A DNA stretch of 64,000 nt from Gemmatimonadales bacterium UBA7889. GTDB lineage: Bacteria > Gemmatimonadota > Gemmatimonadetes > Longimicrobiales > Gaopeijiaceae. Numbering within the stretch: the stretch's first letter is position 1; each line of letters starts with the position of its first letter. Location of the stretch: contig DLRL01000037.1 of the NCBI GenBank assembly GCA_002501085.1, positions 16,995 through 80,994 on the forward strand. The letters run 5' to 3'. A program made the position numbers and the translations under genes. Under the pieces are notes generated by a model, which searched no databases, was not told the origin of the DNA, and saw nothing but the letters and a program-made list of their open reading frames with translations. Of this stretch, positions 28,544 through 37,913 are shown one piece after another.

Positions 28544-28600
28544 ATCCACCAGGCTATGGGTGGGTAACCAACCCCGTGGCGACGGTTAGTTCTGGTGGAT
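28544..28600 (+). repeat. Long-range 9-bp inverted repeat upstream of the M24 peptidase gene
   Basis: Perfect inverted repeat ATCCACCAG (28544-28552) and CTGGTGGAT (28592-28600) enclosing 39 bases that can form inner pairs (GGGT with ACCC, AACC with GGTT). It sits 50 bases before the M24 start and 58 bases after pckA. There is no T tract, so it is unlikely to be a simple terminator. A structured leader or protein site is possible. Confidence 0.5.
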
Positions 28601-28650
28601 AGCTTCTTGCGGCCATTAGACCATATCAGAAGTTGACCGGAGCACGATCA

Positions 28651-30027
28651 ATGAAATTCAAGCTGCCCTCAGCTACCCTCCTCGTATTGTGTTTAGCACC
28701 GAGTATGCTCCAAGCTCAAGCGCCAGCTAAGGTTCCCGAAGAGGCTCCAGCTCGCATCCACCCTCTCCCATCTTTAAGAGAACAAGCTCTTGAACAGCAG
28801 GCATGGCTGGAGATGCGCATGGAGACGGTCCTTCCTCAGCTCATGGCCGAATATGATGTGAATATGTGGATTCTTTCGATGCGGGAGTACGCTGAAGATC
28901 CTGTATTTTGGTCTATCACTGCTCCGACCACCTTTGCTGCTCGGCGACGCTCCATCTACGTGATTACTCGAGAAGAAGATGGATCACTTGAGCAGATAGC
29001 ACTTGGTGGTACAAGTCAGGGTGGGGTTTTTGAGGCATTTCGCTCCACCAGGCCTGCCCCGACTCAGCCGACTGCAGAGCTTGTTGGCGCAGAGCAATGG
29101 AATCTGCTCCGAGAGTTAGTGGAAGACCGGGACCCAGAAAATATCGTTCTCAACGTTGATCCTGTTTGGGCTTTTTCAGATGGGCTCCATGCGGGTGAAC
29201 AGCAAGAGTTACTGGAAGCCCTGGGTGATGAGTATGGCAAACGGGTTAAACACGAGCCGCGGTTGGCGATGAACTATATAGCCTTGCGTCTTCCTGAAAT
29301 GATGCCTCGATACCAGAAGATTGAGGAAACTGTACACGCGATCATTTCTGAGGCTTTTTCAAACGTGGTAATCACACCAGGGGTTACTAGTACGGACGAC
29401 GTGGTCTGGTGGATGCGCCAGAAGATCCGTGACCTGGGCTACACTACTTGGTTCCATACTTCTGTAGATGTGCAGCGAGCGGGCGGGGTGAACTCCGCTG
29501 GACCTACAGTCATCGAGAGGGGGGATCTGCTGTGGACTGACTTTGGAGTTGTGGGTCTCAATCTACATACAGACACACAACACTTGGGTTATGTCTTAAG
29601 AGAGGGTGAGGTGGATGTGCCAGAAGGACTGAAGACATGCCTCAAGAATTCGAACCGTCTCCAGGACATTCTCCTTACTCATATGGAACCTGGGTTAACC
29701 GGCAATGAGATTCTCGCGAATACTCTGACGCAGATGAGGGTTGAAGGGATTGACGGCACGGTGTATACGCATCCGATCGGTGATCACGGTCACGGAGCCG
29801 GACCCTTGATTGGTCGGTGGGATGGGCAGGAAGGTGTCCCGGTTAGGGGGGATGCGGTTTTACTCCCTTCTACATGGCATTCGATTGAACTTCAGGCGAC
29901 GACCCCTATACCAGAATGGGGGGAACAGCCGGCATCATGTCGACAGGAAGAAGAAGCCTATCTGGATACCATAGGGGAGCGTCATTGGGTGTTCCGTCGG
30001 CAGGGCAAGTTCCATCTGGTTTGGTAA
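28651..30027 (+). CDS. Secreted M24-family metallopeptidase (Xaa-Pro aminopeptidase-like)
   Basis: Exported pita-bread-fold protein of 458 residues with a signal peptide (MKFKLPSATLLVLCLAPSMLQAQ). The C-terminal catalytic domain shows the dimetal ligands in order: Asp in LLWTDFG, Asp in LHTDTQHLGYV, His in HPIGDHGHGAG, Glu in SIELQAT and a late acidic cluster RQEEEAY. M24 enzymes remove N-terminal residues from proline-containing peptides or act as methionyl aminopeptidases; secretion suggests peptide scavenging. ATG 28651 with GGAG nine bases upstream is chosen over a TTG at 28633. It begins a long co-directional block of peptide/amino-acid genes. Confidence 0.82.
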   Translation: MKFKLPSATLLVLCLAPSMLQAQAPAKVPEEAPARIHPLPSLREQALEQQAWLEMRMETVLPQLMAEYDVNMWILSMREYAEDPVFWSITAPTTFAARRRSIYVITREEDGSLEQIALGGTSQGGVFEAFRSTRPAPTQPTAELVGAEQWNLLRELVEDRDPENIVLNVDPVWAFSDGLHAGEQQELLEALGDEYGKRVKHEPRLAMNYIALRLPEMMPRYQKIEETVHAIISEAFSNVVITPGVTSTDDVVWWMRQKIRDLGYTTWFHTSVDVQRAGGVNSAGPTVIERGDLLWTDFGVVGLNLHTDTQHLGYVLREGEVDVPEGLKTCLKNSNRLQDILLTHMEPGLTGNEILANTLTQMRVEGIDGTVYTHPIGDHGHGAGPLIGRWDGQEGVPVRGDAVLLPSTWHSIELQATTPIPEWGEQPASCRQEEEAYLDTIGERHWVFRRQGKFHLVW

Positions 30028-30057
30028 GGTTCTGATTGCCAGCCAGCGGGTGTTCCC

Positions 30058-31470
30058 GTGAGCGAGCAGACTAAACACATTGGCTTCGATCGATCAATTG
30101 TTGAAGGGCCAATCCAGGGGGCTGTATGGAAGCTCGCTTGGCCAACGATGCTACAGAATATCATCGGTGGTGTGCAGGGCATTATAGATCACACAATGGT
30201 CGGGAACTATGTGGGCTACGTTGGCAACGCAGCGATCGGGGTGTCCTGGCAAATCTTCTTAGTTGTCATTGTTTTCATTAGTTCACTATTCACCGGGATG
30301 GGCATTCTTGTGGCTCGGTTCGCAGGTGCGAATGAGCCTGAAAAGGTGAATCGAACAGTTTACCAGGCGTTTCTGACATCAGTCATGATCGTCTTGCTAG
30401 TCATGGCGCCAATAGGCTATGCGGCATCACCATTCCTACTTGATCTAGTAAACGCAACGGCTGAGGTGCAGGCTGAAGCACTACCCTATCTCCGTATCAT
30501 GTTCGTTTTCTCATTCGGTATGCTGATGTTCTTCATGCTAGGCGGGGCCCTGAGATCAGCAGGCGATGCGAGAACACCCCTAAGACTCGGAATTGCACTA
30601 ACCATCCTCAATATCGCACTCAGTGTCATCTTGATTCGCGGAATGGGTCCAATTCCTGCCTTCGGAACTACTGGGGCTGCAATGGGGACCGTCATCGCAG
30701 GCGCTTCTATAAGTGTATACGCGTTATTCAAGTTATTTGGTGGCGGATGGGTAGTGCAGTTCCAACGCGGAATGAGCTGGCGTCCCGACTACGTGATTAT
30801 CAAGCAGCTCTTCAAGTTCGGACTCCCGACGGGCATCCAAGGCATAGCGATGAATGTGGGTGGCGTCATTTTGTTGGGTTTCATCGGTTCACTCGCGATG
30901 GGTGCTCAGGCACAGGCTGCTTACGTAGTGAGTTATACGCAGCTTTTCTCATTCATCACATGGACATCCGTAGGAATTATGGGCGCTACCGCGGCAGTAG
31001 CCGGTCAGAATCTCGGAGCTGGTAACCCTGACCGTACGAGTCGCGCAGTGCATGTGGCCGCTGGTTTCGGAGTTCTGCTCGCGACCGCTATTGGGTCCAC
31101 ATTCTTGTTGGTCCCAACCCGGTTATTGGGAGTATTTGGGATGGATGATCCTATTGTTGTCGACTTGGGTGTAGAGCTGCTGCGTTACCTAGCATTATCA
31201 GGGCTCTTCGTAACCGTCGCGTTAGCTTTTACTGGAGGATTGCAGGGCACCGGCGATACCAAGAGCCCACTCTACATATCGATTGTTTCACAGATGATCA
31301 TTCCAGTCGGGCTCTGTTGGGGTATTCAAACGTTTTCGACTCTTGATCCTGCTGATATATGGTTGGCAATAGTGCTTGGCCATCTCACCAGAGCAATCCT
31401 CAGTGTGATGGTATTCAAGCGAGGGAAATGGAAGGGGATCAAGGTCGAAATTGGCTCCGCTAGGGCATAA
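30058..31470 (+). CDS. MATE-family multidrug/toxin extrusion transporter
   Basis: Polytopic inner-membrane protein of 470 residues with about twelve hydrophobic helices in two homologous halves, as in NorM-type Na+ or H+ antiporters. The opening IVEGPIQGAVWKLAWPTML and the first-half GALRSAGDARTPL with its second-half counterpart LQGTGDTKSPLY are characteristic MATE motifs. The start is a GTG 30 bases after the M24 gene. The substrate cannot be inferred; neighbours suggest only that it is expressed with peptide-scavenging genes. Confidence 0.88.
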   Translation: MSEQTKHIGFDRSIVEGPIQGAVWKLAWPTMLQNIIGGVQGIIDHTMVGNYVGYVGNAAIGVSWQIFLVVIVFISSLFTGMGILVARFAGANEPEKVNRTVYQAFLTSVMIVLLVMAPIGYAASPFLLDLVNATAEVQAEALPYLRIMFVFSFGMLMFFMLGGALRSAGDARTPLRLGIALTILNIALSVILIRGMGPIPAFGTTGAAMGTVIAGASISVYALFKLFGGGWVVQFQRGMSWRPDYVIIKQLFKFGLPTGIQGIAMNVGGVILLGFIGSLAMGAQAQAAYVVSYTQLFSFITWTSVGIMGATAAVAGQNLGAGNPDRTSRAVHVAAGFGVLLATAIGSTFLLVPTRLLGVFGMDDPIVVDLGVELLRYLALSGLFVTVALAFTGGLQGTGDTKSPLYISIVSQMIIPVGLCWGIQTFSTLDPADIWLAIVLGHLTRAILSVMVFKRGKWKGIKVEIGSARA

Positions 31471-31545
31471 GATTCAGTCGGGTCGCCTTTGCGGGTTCCT
31501 GGCCCCATAATGTGTTCCCCTACTGGCCTTAGGAGCTAACAGTTC

Positions 31546-32013
31546 ATGGCGAAGCAGTACTGGTTGATGAAATCTGAACCATACGTCTATTCGATCGAAG
31601 ACCTTGAGAAAGATGGTTCTACTTGTTGGGAGGGCGTGCGGAACTATAAGGCTCGAAACAATATGCGGAGTATGAAAACCGGTGATGAGGTTCTCTACTA
31701 TCATTCGAATGCTAAACCCCCTGGGGTAGTCGGTATTGCTCGTGTGTGTAAGGAGGCGTACCCAGATTATTATGCCTTTGATGAGAACAGTGACTACTTC
31801 GATGCCAAGTCCTCTCCGGATAATCCTCGCTGGTGGATGGTTGATGTCGAATTTGTCTCAAAGATCAAGAACGTGGATGAGCCACTCGGTTTACACGAGA
31901 TCAAGTCAGACCCGAAGTTGGCCGATATGGAGCTCATCCGATACGGGCGTCTTTCGGTACAGTCAGTGAAGAAATCAGAGTTTGACTACATGAAAAAGCT
32001 AGCAGGACTTTAG
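31546..32013 (+). CDS. EVE-domain protein
   Basis: Soluble protein of 155 residues that is almost entirely an EVE (PUA-like) domain. WLMKSEPYVYSIEDLE at the start, WEGVRNYKARNNMR and DEVLYYHSN are signature stretches. EVE domains bind modified bases in DNA or RNA through an aromatic pocket; the free-standing bacterial form resembles human thymocyte nuclear protein 1. AGGAG lies ten bases upstream of the ATG. No restriction or defence gene is adjacent, so a housekeeping RNA-related role is as likely as one in defence. Confidence 0.9.
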   Translation: MAKQYWLMKSEPYVYSIEDLEKDGSTCWEGVRNYKARNNMRSMKTGDEVLYYHSNAKPPGVVGIARVCKEAYPDYYAFDENSDYFDAKSSPDNPRWWMVDVEFVSKIKNVDEPLGLHEIKSDPKLADMELIRYGRLSVQSVKKSEFDYMKKLAGL

Positions 32014-32019
32014 CGTCCC

Positions 32020-33324
32020 ATGCACGTTTCCAGACCCCGAAGAATGTGTTTTCTGCTTCTGCTAATGACCTTGGGCTTTACCCTAGGTCCTCTGGAGGTC
32101 CCAGCCTGGATGGGTGGTCACCACTCGTTGGTGGGCGTCCTAGAGGTGAGCGCGCAAAAAGTCCCCAATGCTCGAGCACTTGGCATTCCACTACAGGGTG
32201 AGCCGGGGCTGAATAATGCCATCACTGATGTGGTAGGGGTCGAGGTTGGACACACGACAATTATAGAGGGTCAAGGTCCGCTTATTGTTGGACAGGGGCC
32301 GATTCGGACAGGAGTGACTGCAATTCTACCGCGTGGTCGCGAGTCTGGTGATTCGACTTTCGCAGCTTGGTTCAGTCTGAATGGCAACGGTGAAATGACT
32401 GGTACAACCTGGATTGAGCACTCTGGATTACTTGAGGGTCCGATCTTGATTACGAACACGCATAGCGTGGGGGTTGTGCGTGATGCGGTGATCGCTTGGC
32501 AGCTAGATCGTAATCCATCGTTTCTATGGGCGCTTCCTGTGGTAGCTGAAACCTATGATGGCAGCTTGAATGATATTAATGGCTTCCATGTTACAGCTGA
32601 GCATGCCTTCGCGGCGCTCGATGGAGCTCGTAGTGGCCCGGTCGAGCAGGGTGCGGTCGGAGGGGGAACGGGCATGCGCTGCCATGGTTTTAAAGGGGGT
32701 ATCGGGTCCTCATCCCGGCAGGTAGGCGACTATACCATCGGTATACTGGTCCAGTGTAATCAGGGTTCTCGCAGTGATCTGCGAGTCGCAGGTGTGCCCG
32801 TTGGCGAGATGTTACCCGAACCTTCTGCATGCTACGCAGATCGATCGATCCCGGCCGAGCTACGGCGTTCAGGTGTGCGATGGTGTGATGAGGGAGAAGA
32901 CGCAGCGGGCCAGATGGAACCCATCCCAGAAGGTGCTGGATCAATCATTATTGTTCTCGCAACCGATGCACCACTCTTGCCGACACAGATCAAGAGATTA
33001 GTTACCCGGACGACTATGGGTCTCGCCCGTATTGGTGGTATGGGGTACAACGGGTCAGGAGATATCTTCATTGGATTCACGACTGCAAACCGATCTGCAG
33101 CTGCGGAGCGCTCGACGGTAGTTGGGTTAGAAATGCTGCCGAATGACCGGTTAAATCCTTTTATTTCAGCTTCTGTCCATGCAACTGAGGAAGCGATCCT
33201 GAATGCAATGCTCGCAGCGGAAACGTTAACAGGCATTAATGGATATACGGTCCCGGCACTGCCGCACGATCGTCTGACTGAGATTATGCAGCGAATGTTT
33301 GGGGGTTTCAGAGATTTGCGGTGA
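32020..33324 (+). CDS. P1 family (S58, DmpA/BapA-like) N-terminal nucleophile aminopeptidase, exported
   Basis: Self-processing aminopeptidase of 434 residues with an N-terminal hydrophobic signal (CFLLLLMTLGFTLG). The expected autocleavage Gly-Ser is G307-S308 in EGAGSIIIVLATDAP, which would make Ser308 the N-terminal nucleophile of the small chain. The large-chain landmarks NAITDVVGVEVGHTT and GAVGGGTGM are intact. The family includes L-aminopeptidase/D-esterase DmpA and beta-aminopeptidases such as BapA, which release N-terminal beta-alanine. The next genes (aldehyde dehydrogenase, class III aminotransferase) fit that second activity. The start ATG lies six bases after the EVE gene, and the stop overlaps a possible GTG of the next gene. 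Confidence 0.87.
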   Translation: MHVSRPRRMCFLLLLMTLGFTLGPLEVPAWMGGHHSLVGVLEVSAQKVPNARALGIPLQGEPGLNNAITDVVGVEVGHTTIIEGQGPLIVGQGPIRTGVTAILPRGRESGDSTFAAWFSLNGNGEMTGTTWIEHSGLLEGPILITNTHSVGVVRDAVIAWQLDRNPSFLWALPVVAETYDGSLNDINGFHVTAEHAFAALDGARSGPVEQGAVGGGTGMRCHGFKGGIGSSSRQVGDYTIGILVQCNQGSRSDLRVAGVPVGEMLPEPSACYADRSIPAELRRSGVRWCDEGEDAAGQMEPIPEGAGSIIIVLATDAPLLPTQIKRLVTRTTMGLARIGGMGYNGSGDIFIGFTTANRSAAAERSTVVGLEMLPNDRLNPFISASVHATEEAILNAMLAAETLTGINGYTVPALPHDRLTEIMQRMFGGFRDLR

Positions 33325-33350
33325 GTAACGAAATACCAAGGAGAGGTTTG

Positions 33351-34955
33351 ATGGAGATGGTAATAAAGTCACGTGCAGTATACGCTGGACTCGTTGTGAT
33401 GATTATGGGTGCGGGCTCAACACCCGCAGACCTGGATGCACAACGCTTAGCGACCGAGGACCCAGTACTGCAGGGTATTTGGGATCAGGCAATTGACAAC
33501 TCGCACTTCGAGAGGTTGGCGCAGTCGCTGCTTGACTCAATAGGCCCTCGTTTGACTGCGTCGCCGGGGATGGAGATGGCCCAGGACTGGGCTGTTCAAG
33601 TGCTCAGGAGCTGGGGTGTTGAAGCACGGACGGAGCGTTACGGGACATGGGAGGGTTGGAATCGGGGCCCAAGTCATGTGGACCTAATCTCTCCCCGTGT
33701 CCGTTCACTCGAGGGTAGGATTCTAGCTTGGAGCCCTGGCACGGACGGACGTCCGATAAATGCTGAGGTTACCTATGTACCCGACATTCGCTCTCCAGAT
33801 GATTGGCAGTCATTTCTGGCTACAGTAAATGACAAGTGGGTCATGCTCTCGTTTCCAGAACCAACCTGTCGTGCGAATGAGCAGTGGTCAGAGTTTGCTA
33901 TGCCTGGCTCCGCAGAGCGCATGGCCGAAGATAGAACCAACGGCCAACAAGCATGGAATCGGAACCTTCAGGCTACTGGATCTGTGGATGGCCGCCGCCG
34001 AGACTTACATGCCCAACTCGAAGCGGCCGGTGCGGCCGGTATCGTTACCTCCCAGTGGCCGGGTTCATATGGTACGACAAGGGTTTTTAATGCGTACAAC
34101 AGAGAGACTCCAACATTTGAGCTGTCCTGCGAGGACTACGGTTTGGTGTATCGCCTTACTCAGAATGGACAAGACCCGGTACTTCGTTTAACCGCCGAGG
34201 CGGAGAATCTGGGGGAGGTGCCAGTATACAATGTGATTGGTGAGATTCCGGGGACAGAGATCCCGAATGAGTATGTCATGCTTTCAGCCCATTATGACTC
34301 GTGGGAAGGTGGCTCTGGGGCGACAGATAATGGAAGCGGTTCTCTTCTTATGCTCGAGACAATGCGGATTCTCAAGGAGGTCTATCCGAACCCGAAGAGA
34401 ACGATCTTGATTGGCTTATGGAGTGGTGAAGAGCAAGGACTCAACGGTTCGAGGGCATTCACGGAGGATCATCCCGAAGTCGTCGAAGGGCTGCAAGCGC
34501 TATTCAATCAAGACAATGGTACCGGGCGAATCGTAAATCTTTCTGCGCAGGGCTTCATCGAAGCTGGAGCGTCTCTGGCTAACTGGTTGTCACATGTTCC
34601 TGCCGAAGTCGCAGGTAGCGTCAATCTCAACATACCTGGAAACCCAGGAGGCGGCGGGTCAGACTACGCTTCATTTGTCTGCCACGGTGCTCCCGCATTC
34701 AACTTGGGGGCACTTTCCTGGGACTATAGTTCCCATACTTGGCATACACACCGTGATACCTTCGATAAGCTTATATTCGATGATCTTAAAAACAATGCAG
34801 TTCTGGCAGCTTCACTGGTGTATTTGGCCTCTGAAGACGACGAGAGGGTAAGCCGGGAGAGGCGGACGGTGATGGGTGGTCGTGGCGGAAGGACGGCCCA
34901 ATGGCCGACGTGCACTCCAGCGACCCGCAGTTCACGTGACAGCTCAAGGATGTGA
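33351..34955 (+). CDS. Secreted M28-family zinc peptidase
   Basis: Exported aminopeptidase-like enzyme of 534 residues from ATG 33351, which has a strong AAGGAGAGG just upstream; a GTG at 33321 overlapping the previous stop is the alternative. A signal region (VYAGLVVMIMGAGSTPADLDAQ) comes first. Zinc ligands appear as H314 (SAHYDSW), D326 (GATDNGSG), E360/E361 (SGEEQGLNGS), Asp in NQDNGTG and His in HTHRDTF, the complete M28 set. An inserted PA-like segment around 170-260 is plausible. The C-terminal tail (WPTCTPATR) is short and polar. It releases amino acids or dipeptides outside the cytoplasm. Confidence 0.87.
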   Translation: MEMVIKSRAVYAGLVVMIMGAGSTPADLDAQRLATEDPVLQGIWDQAIDNSHFERLAQSLLDSIGPRLTASPGMEMAQDWAVQVLRSWGVEARTERYGTWEGWNRGPSHVDLISPRVRSLEGRILAWSPGTDGRPINAEVTYVPDIRSPDDWQSFLATVNDKWVMLSFPEPTCRANEQWSEFAMPGSAERMAEDRTNGQQAWNRNLQATGSVDGRRRDLHAQLEAAGAAGIVTSQWPGSYGTTRVFNAYNRETPTFELSCEDYGLVYRLTQNGQDPVLRLTAEAENLGEVPVYNVIGEIPGTEIPNEYVMLSAHYDSWEGGSGATDNGSGSLLMLETMRILKEVYPNPKRTILIGLWSGEEQGLNGSRAFTEDHPEVVEGLQALFNQDNGTGRIVNLSAQGFIEAGASLANWLSHVPAEVAGSVNLNIPGNPGGGGSDYASFVCHGAPAFNLGALSWDYSSHTWHTHRDTFDKLIFDDLKNNAVLAASLVYLASEDDERVSRERRTVMGGRGGRTAQWPTCTPATRSSRDSSRM

Positions 34956-34962
34956 TTCTGAT

Positions 34963-36411
34963 ATGAGTACGATGGTCCAAAACTATGTTGGAGGCGAGTG
35001 GTGTGGGGTGTCTCACTCGGAGACTCTTACAGTGACCAACCCTGCTTCAGGTGGGGAAATTGGGCGTGTACCGTTGTCCACTGGCGCTGATGTCGACAAA
35101 GCGGTTCAGGCGGCCAAATCTGCTTATCCGGGATGGAGATCTACTCCGTCACCTGAAAGGGCTAGGGTTCTCTTCCGCCTCAAATCACTACTGGATGAGC
35201 ATAAGGAAGATCTGGCTCAGTTGCTCACAACAGAGCACGGAAAGGTCATTGCGGAAACACGCGGTGAGGTTCAGAGAGGTATCGAAAATGTCGAACACGC
35301 TTGCGGAATACCATCTCTAATGATGGGGGATACCGTTGAGCAAATTGCCGAGGGCATCGACAGCGCATCATGGCGCCAACCAATCGGTGTGTTCGGTGTC
35401 ATCACCCCTTACAATTTTCCAGTCATGATCCCCCTATGGTTTTGGCCATACGCTGTGGCAACTGGGAATACCGTGGTCCTCAAGCCCAGTGAACAAGATC
35501 CGCTAACACACCAAAAGATCATTGATTTAGTGGAAGAAGCTGGACTCCCTCCAGGTGTGTTGAATGTGGTACACGGTGGGCGAGAGAGTGTTGAAGCAAT
35601 TTGTGACCATCCTGATATCGCGGGAGTATCGTTTGTCGGCTCGAGCAAGGTGGCAGAGATCGTGTATAGACGAGCTTCGGCTGCTGGAAAACGGGTCCAG
35701 TCGCTTGGTGGAGCCAAGAATTACATGATCGTGTTGCCAGATGCTGATATGGAGGTCGCCCTAGATGCTTGTTCTGGTTCAATTTTTGGTTCCACGGGTC
35801 AGCGTTGTCTAGCAGGTAGCGTGATTGTGGGTGTGGGTGATGCTCATACTGAGATTCGAGACAGGATGTTGGATACTGCGTCTTCAATCCGGCTTGGTGA
35901 TGGCCTTGAAGAGGCTACGGATATGGGTCCAGTGATTTCTGCAGCACACCGTGATCGCGTTGTGTCCTTCATTGATCAGGGAGTAGCTGACGGAGCAAAA
36001 CTTTCGCTTGACGGGCGAGACGCCACTGTGGAAGGGCTAGAAAATGGCTACTGGGTTGGACCTACAGTTTTTGAGGATGTCTCCCCGGATCTCTCAATAG
36101 CGACAGAGGAGATTTTTGGACCAGTTGCAGGTATCAATAGGGCGAGGGATATCGATGAGGCTGTTGGCATGATGCATGGCAGCTTGTATGGGAACGCATG
36201 CTCGATTTTTACCACAAGTGGTAAGGCTGCCAGAGAGTTCCGCTACCAAGCCGGTATTAGCATGATTGGCGTTAATATTGGGGTGGCTGCACCCATGGCT
36301 TTCTTCCCGTTTGGTGGCTCAAAAAATTCCTTCTTTGGGGACCTGAAGGCGCAGGGTAAGGATGCTATTTCCTTCTTCACCGATCAGCGAGTCGTGATAT
36401 CGCGTTGGTAG
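34963..36411 (+). CDS. mmsA: CoA-acylating (methyl)malonate-semialdehyde dehydrogenase
   Basis: Aldehyde dehydrogenase superfamily member of 482 residues (ATG 34963, seven bases after the M28 stop; earlier in-frame residues overlap that gene). Catalytic Cys282 is in GSTGQRCLAGS. The motif SLGGAKN replaces the ELGGK of ordinary aldehyde dehydrogenases, so the general-base Glu is absent, as in MmsA enzymes that form CoA thioesters instead of acids. YNFPVMIPLWFWP and the C-terminal GKDAISFFTDQRVV also match MmsA. It would convert malonate semialdehyde to acetyl-CoA or methylmalonate semialdehyde to propionyl-CoA, following the aminotransferase encoded next. Confidence 0.88.
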   Translation: MSTMVQNYVGGEWCGVSHSETLTVTNPASGGEIGRVPLSTGADVDKAVQAAKSAYPGWRSTPSPERARVLFRLKSLLDEHKEDLAQLLTTEHGKVIAETRGEVQRGIENVEHACGIPSLMMGDTVEQIAEGIDSASWRQPIGVFGVITPYNFPVMIPLWFWPYAVATGNTVVLKPSEQDPLTHQKIIDLVEEAGLPPGVLNVVHGGRESVEAICDHPDIAGVSFVGSSKVAEIVYRRASAAGKRVQSLGGAKNYMIVLPDADMEVALDACSGSIFGSTGQRCLAGSVIVGVGDAHTEIRDRMLDTASSIRLGDGLEEATDMGPVISAAHRDRVVSFIDQGVADGAKLSLDGRDATVEGLENGYWVGPTVFEDVSPDLSIATEEIFGPVAGINRARDIDEAVGMMHGSLYGNACSIFTTSGKAAREFRYQAGISMIGVNIGVAAPMAFFPFGGSKNSFFGDLKAQGKDAISFFTDQRVVISRW

Positions 36412-36447
36412 ATTGCGACTGCTGATCAAGACCTCAGTAAACGTACT

Positions 36448-37764
36448 ATGAATTCAATCGCGACCTCAGCTGTTTTGGGCCAGGACATTATTGATGGACA
36501 GCGGGAGTACCTCCTGCCGTCCATGCTGCACCTCTACTCCGAACCGCTCTGCCTGACAGAAGGACAGGGTATTCGTGTTCGGGACGCCAATGGAAACGAG
36601 TACCTGGACCTGTTCAGCGGAATCTTGACCACCTCAGTAGGTCATTGCCATCCGCGAGTTGTGGAAGCAATGACTGATCAGATGGGACGCCTTGGCCATG
36701 TTTCGACACTCTACGCGAACGAACCTCAAGTGGAGGCGGCGAAAAAAATAGCGAGGATCGCTCCAGGAGATCTCAGGCGAACATTCTTCACTAATTCAGG
36801 AACTGAAGCGATTGAGACAGCCTTAATGATGGCATCCCTGGCAACTGGTCGAAGTGAAATCATAGGGCTACGTGTTGCATACCACGGTCGTTCGTATATG
36901 GCTACGAGCGTAACTGCTCACTCAGGGTGGAGACCTCTAGCAACTCCCGTGGCAGGTATCAAGCATGCCAAGTCTCCGAATACCTATCGCTGTCCCTTCA
37001 AACAGCCTTGTGACGACTCGTGTGTGAACAAGTTTGTGGAAGACCTTGAAGAGGTCATCATCACAACAACAAATGGTCGTCCGGCAGCGTTCATTGCGGA
37101 AAGCATTATGGGTGTGGCAGGCTACGTTGTTCCACCTTCCGGCTATTTTCAGAAGGCTGCCGAGGTGATTCATCATTATGGTGGCCTCCTGATCATTGAC
37201 GAAGTCCAGGCGGGCTTCGGTAGGACTGGGAGGCACTGGTTCGGTATAGAGCACTGGGGTGTCGAGCCGGATATCATGGTTATGGCAAAGGGCATCGCAA
37301 ATGGAGCTCCTGTAGGTGCTACGATAACGACTGATGAGATCGCACACGCCTGGAAGGGCAAGACGCTTTCAACATTCGGAGGCACTCCCGTATCGATGGC
37401 AGCTCTCTGTGCTACACAGGACGTGCTTCAAGAGGAATCAGCTCCAGCAAATGCTTTTGCCCGAGGTGAGGAGTTGCGTGCAGGGATGATTGACATCCAA
37501 GAACGACATCCATGGGTTGGTGATGTCCGAGGTATGGGCTTGATGCAAGCCATGGAGATCGTGAAGAATCCGGAGACGAAAGAGCCGGATACGGAACGCA
37601 CGACAGCGCTGCTGGCCGCAACCAGAGATGAAGGTCTACTAGTCGGCCAGGGTGGGCTTAACGGTACAGTCATTAGGATCGGCCCATCACTGTTGATCAC
37701 CGCTGACGAAGTTGCTGAAGGTATCGAGAAATTGGGGAGGGCTTGCGATAAGGTGGGGTCATGA
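36448..37764 (+). CDS. Class III pyridoxal-phosphate aminotransferase (AGXT2 / beta-amino acid type)
   Basis: PLP-dependent omega-aminotransferase of 438 residues. The PLP lysine is K281 in MVMAKGIANGAPVGA, preceded by the Asp of IIDEVQAGFGRTG. The substrate-side pattern and neighbours resemble alanine-glyoxylate aminotransferase 2 and beta-alanine or 3-aminoisobutyrate:pyruvate aminotransferases, while a 4-aminobutyrate enzyme is also possible. Together with mmsA immediately upstream it forms a two-step route from a beta-amino acid to an acyl-CoA. The stop overlaps the start of a 50-codon gene in ATGA. No clear ribosome site precedes ATG 36448. Confidence 0.85.
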   Translation: MNSIATSAVLGQDIIDGQREYLLPSMLHLYSEPLCLTEGQGIRVRDANGNEYLDLFSGILTTSVGHCHPRVVEAMTDQMGRLGHVSTLYANEPQVEAAKKIARIAPGDLRRTFFTNSGTEAIETALMMASLATGRSEIIGLRVAYHGRSYMATSVTAHSGWRPLATPVAGIKHAKSPNTYRCPFKQPCDDSCVNKFVEDLEEVIITTTNGRPAAFIAESIMGVAGYVVPPSGYFQKAAEVIHHYGGLLIIDEVQAGFGRTGRHWFGIEHWGVEPDIMVMAKGIANGAPVGATITTDEIAHAWKGKTLSTFGGTPVSMAALCATQDVLQEESAPANAFARGEELRAGMIDIQERHPWVGDVRGMGLMQAMEIVKNPETKEPDTERTTALLAATRDEGLLVGQGGLNGTVIRIGPSLLITADEVAEGIEKLGRACDKVGS

Positions 37765-37913
37765 TATCGAGCCTACCTATTGATGCATGGGCCCTTCTTT
37801 TTTGTGCTGTGGGCTTGGGCCTCGGACTCGAAGTTGCATTCTATAGAGCCCAGAAGCGCCGCATCACATCGAAGCACCGAGTACGGAGCCAAGATGAGAT
37901 CGGTACTGGATGA
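37761..37913 (+). CDS. Small single-span membrane peptide, probable symporter accessory protein
   Basis: A 50-residue gene. ATG 37761 overlaps the aminotransferase stop and TGA 37911-37913 overlaps the symporter ATG, both as ATGA. The peptide starts MISSLPIDAWALLF, has one hydrophobic segment at about 9-27 rich in Gly and Leu, then a basic tail (RAQKRRITSKHRVR). Small proteins of this size and position are known next to sodium:solute symporters in other bacteria, so an accessory or stabilising role is inferred. The exact tiling between its two neighbours is the strongest evidence that it is real. No homologue could be checked. Confidence 0.75.
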   Translation: MISSLPIDAWALLFCAVGLGLGLEVAFYRAQKRRITSKHRVRSQDEIGTG

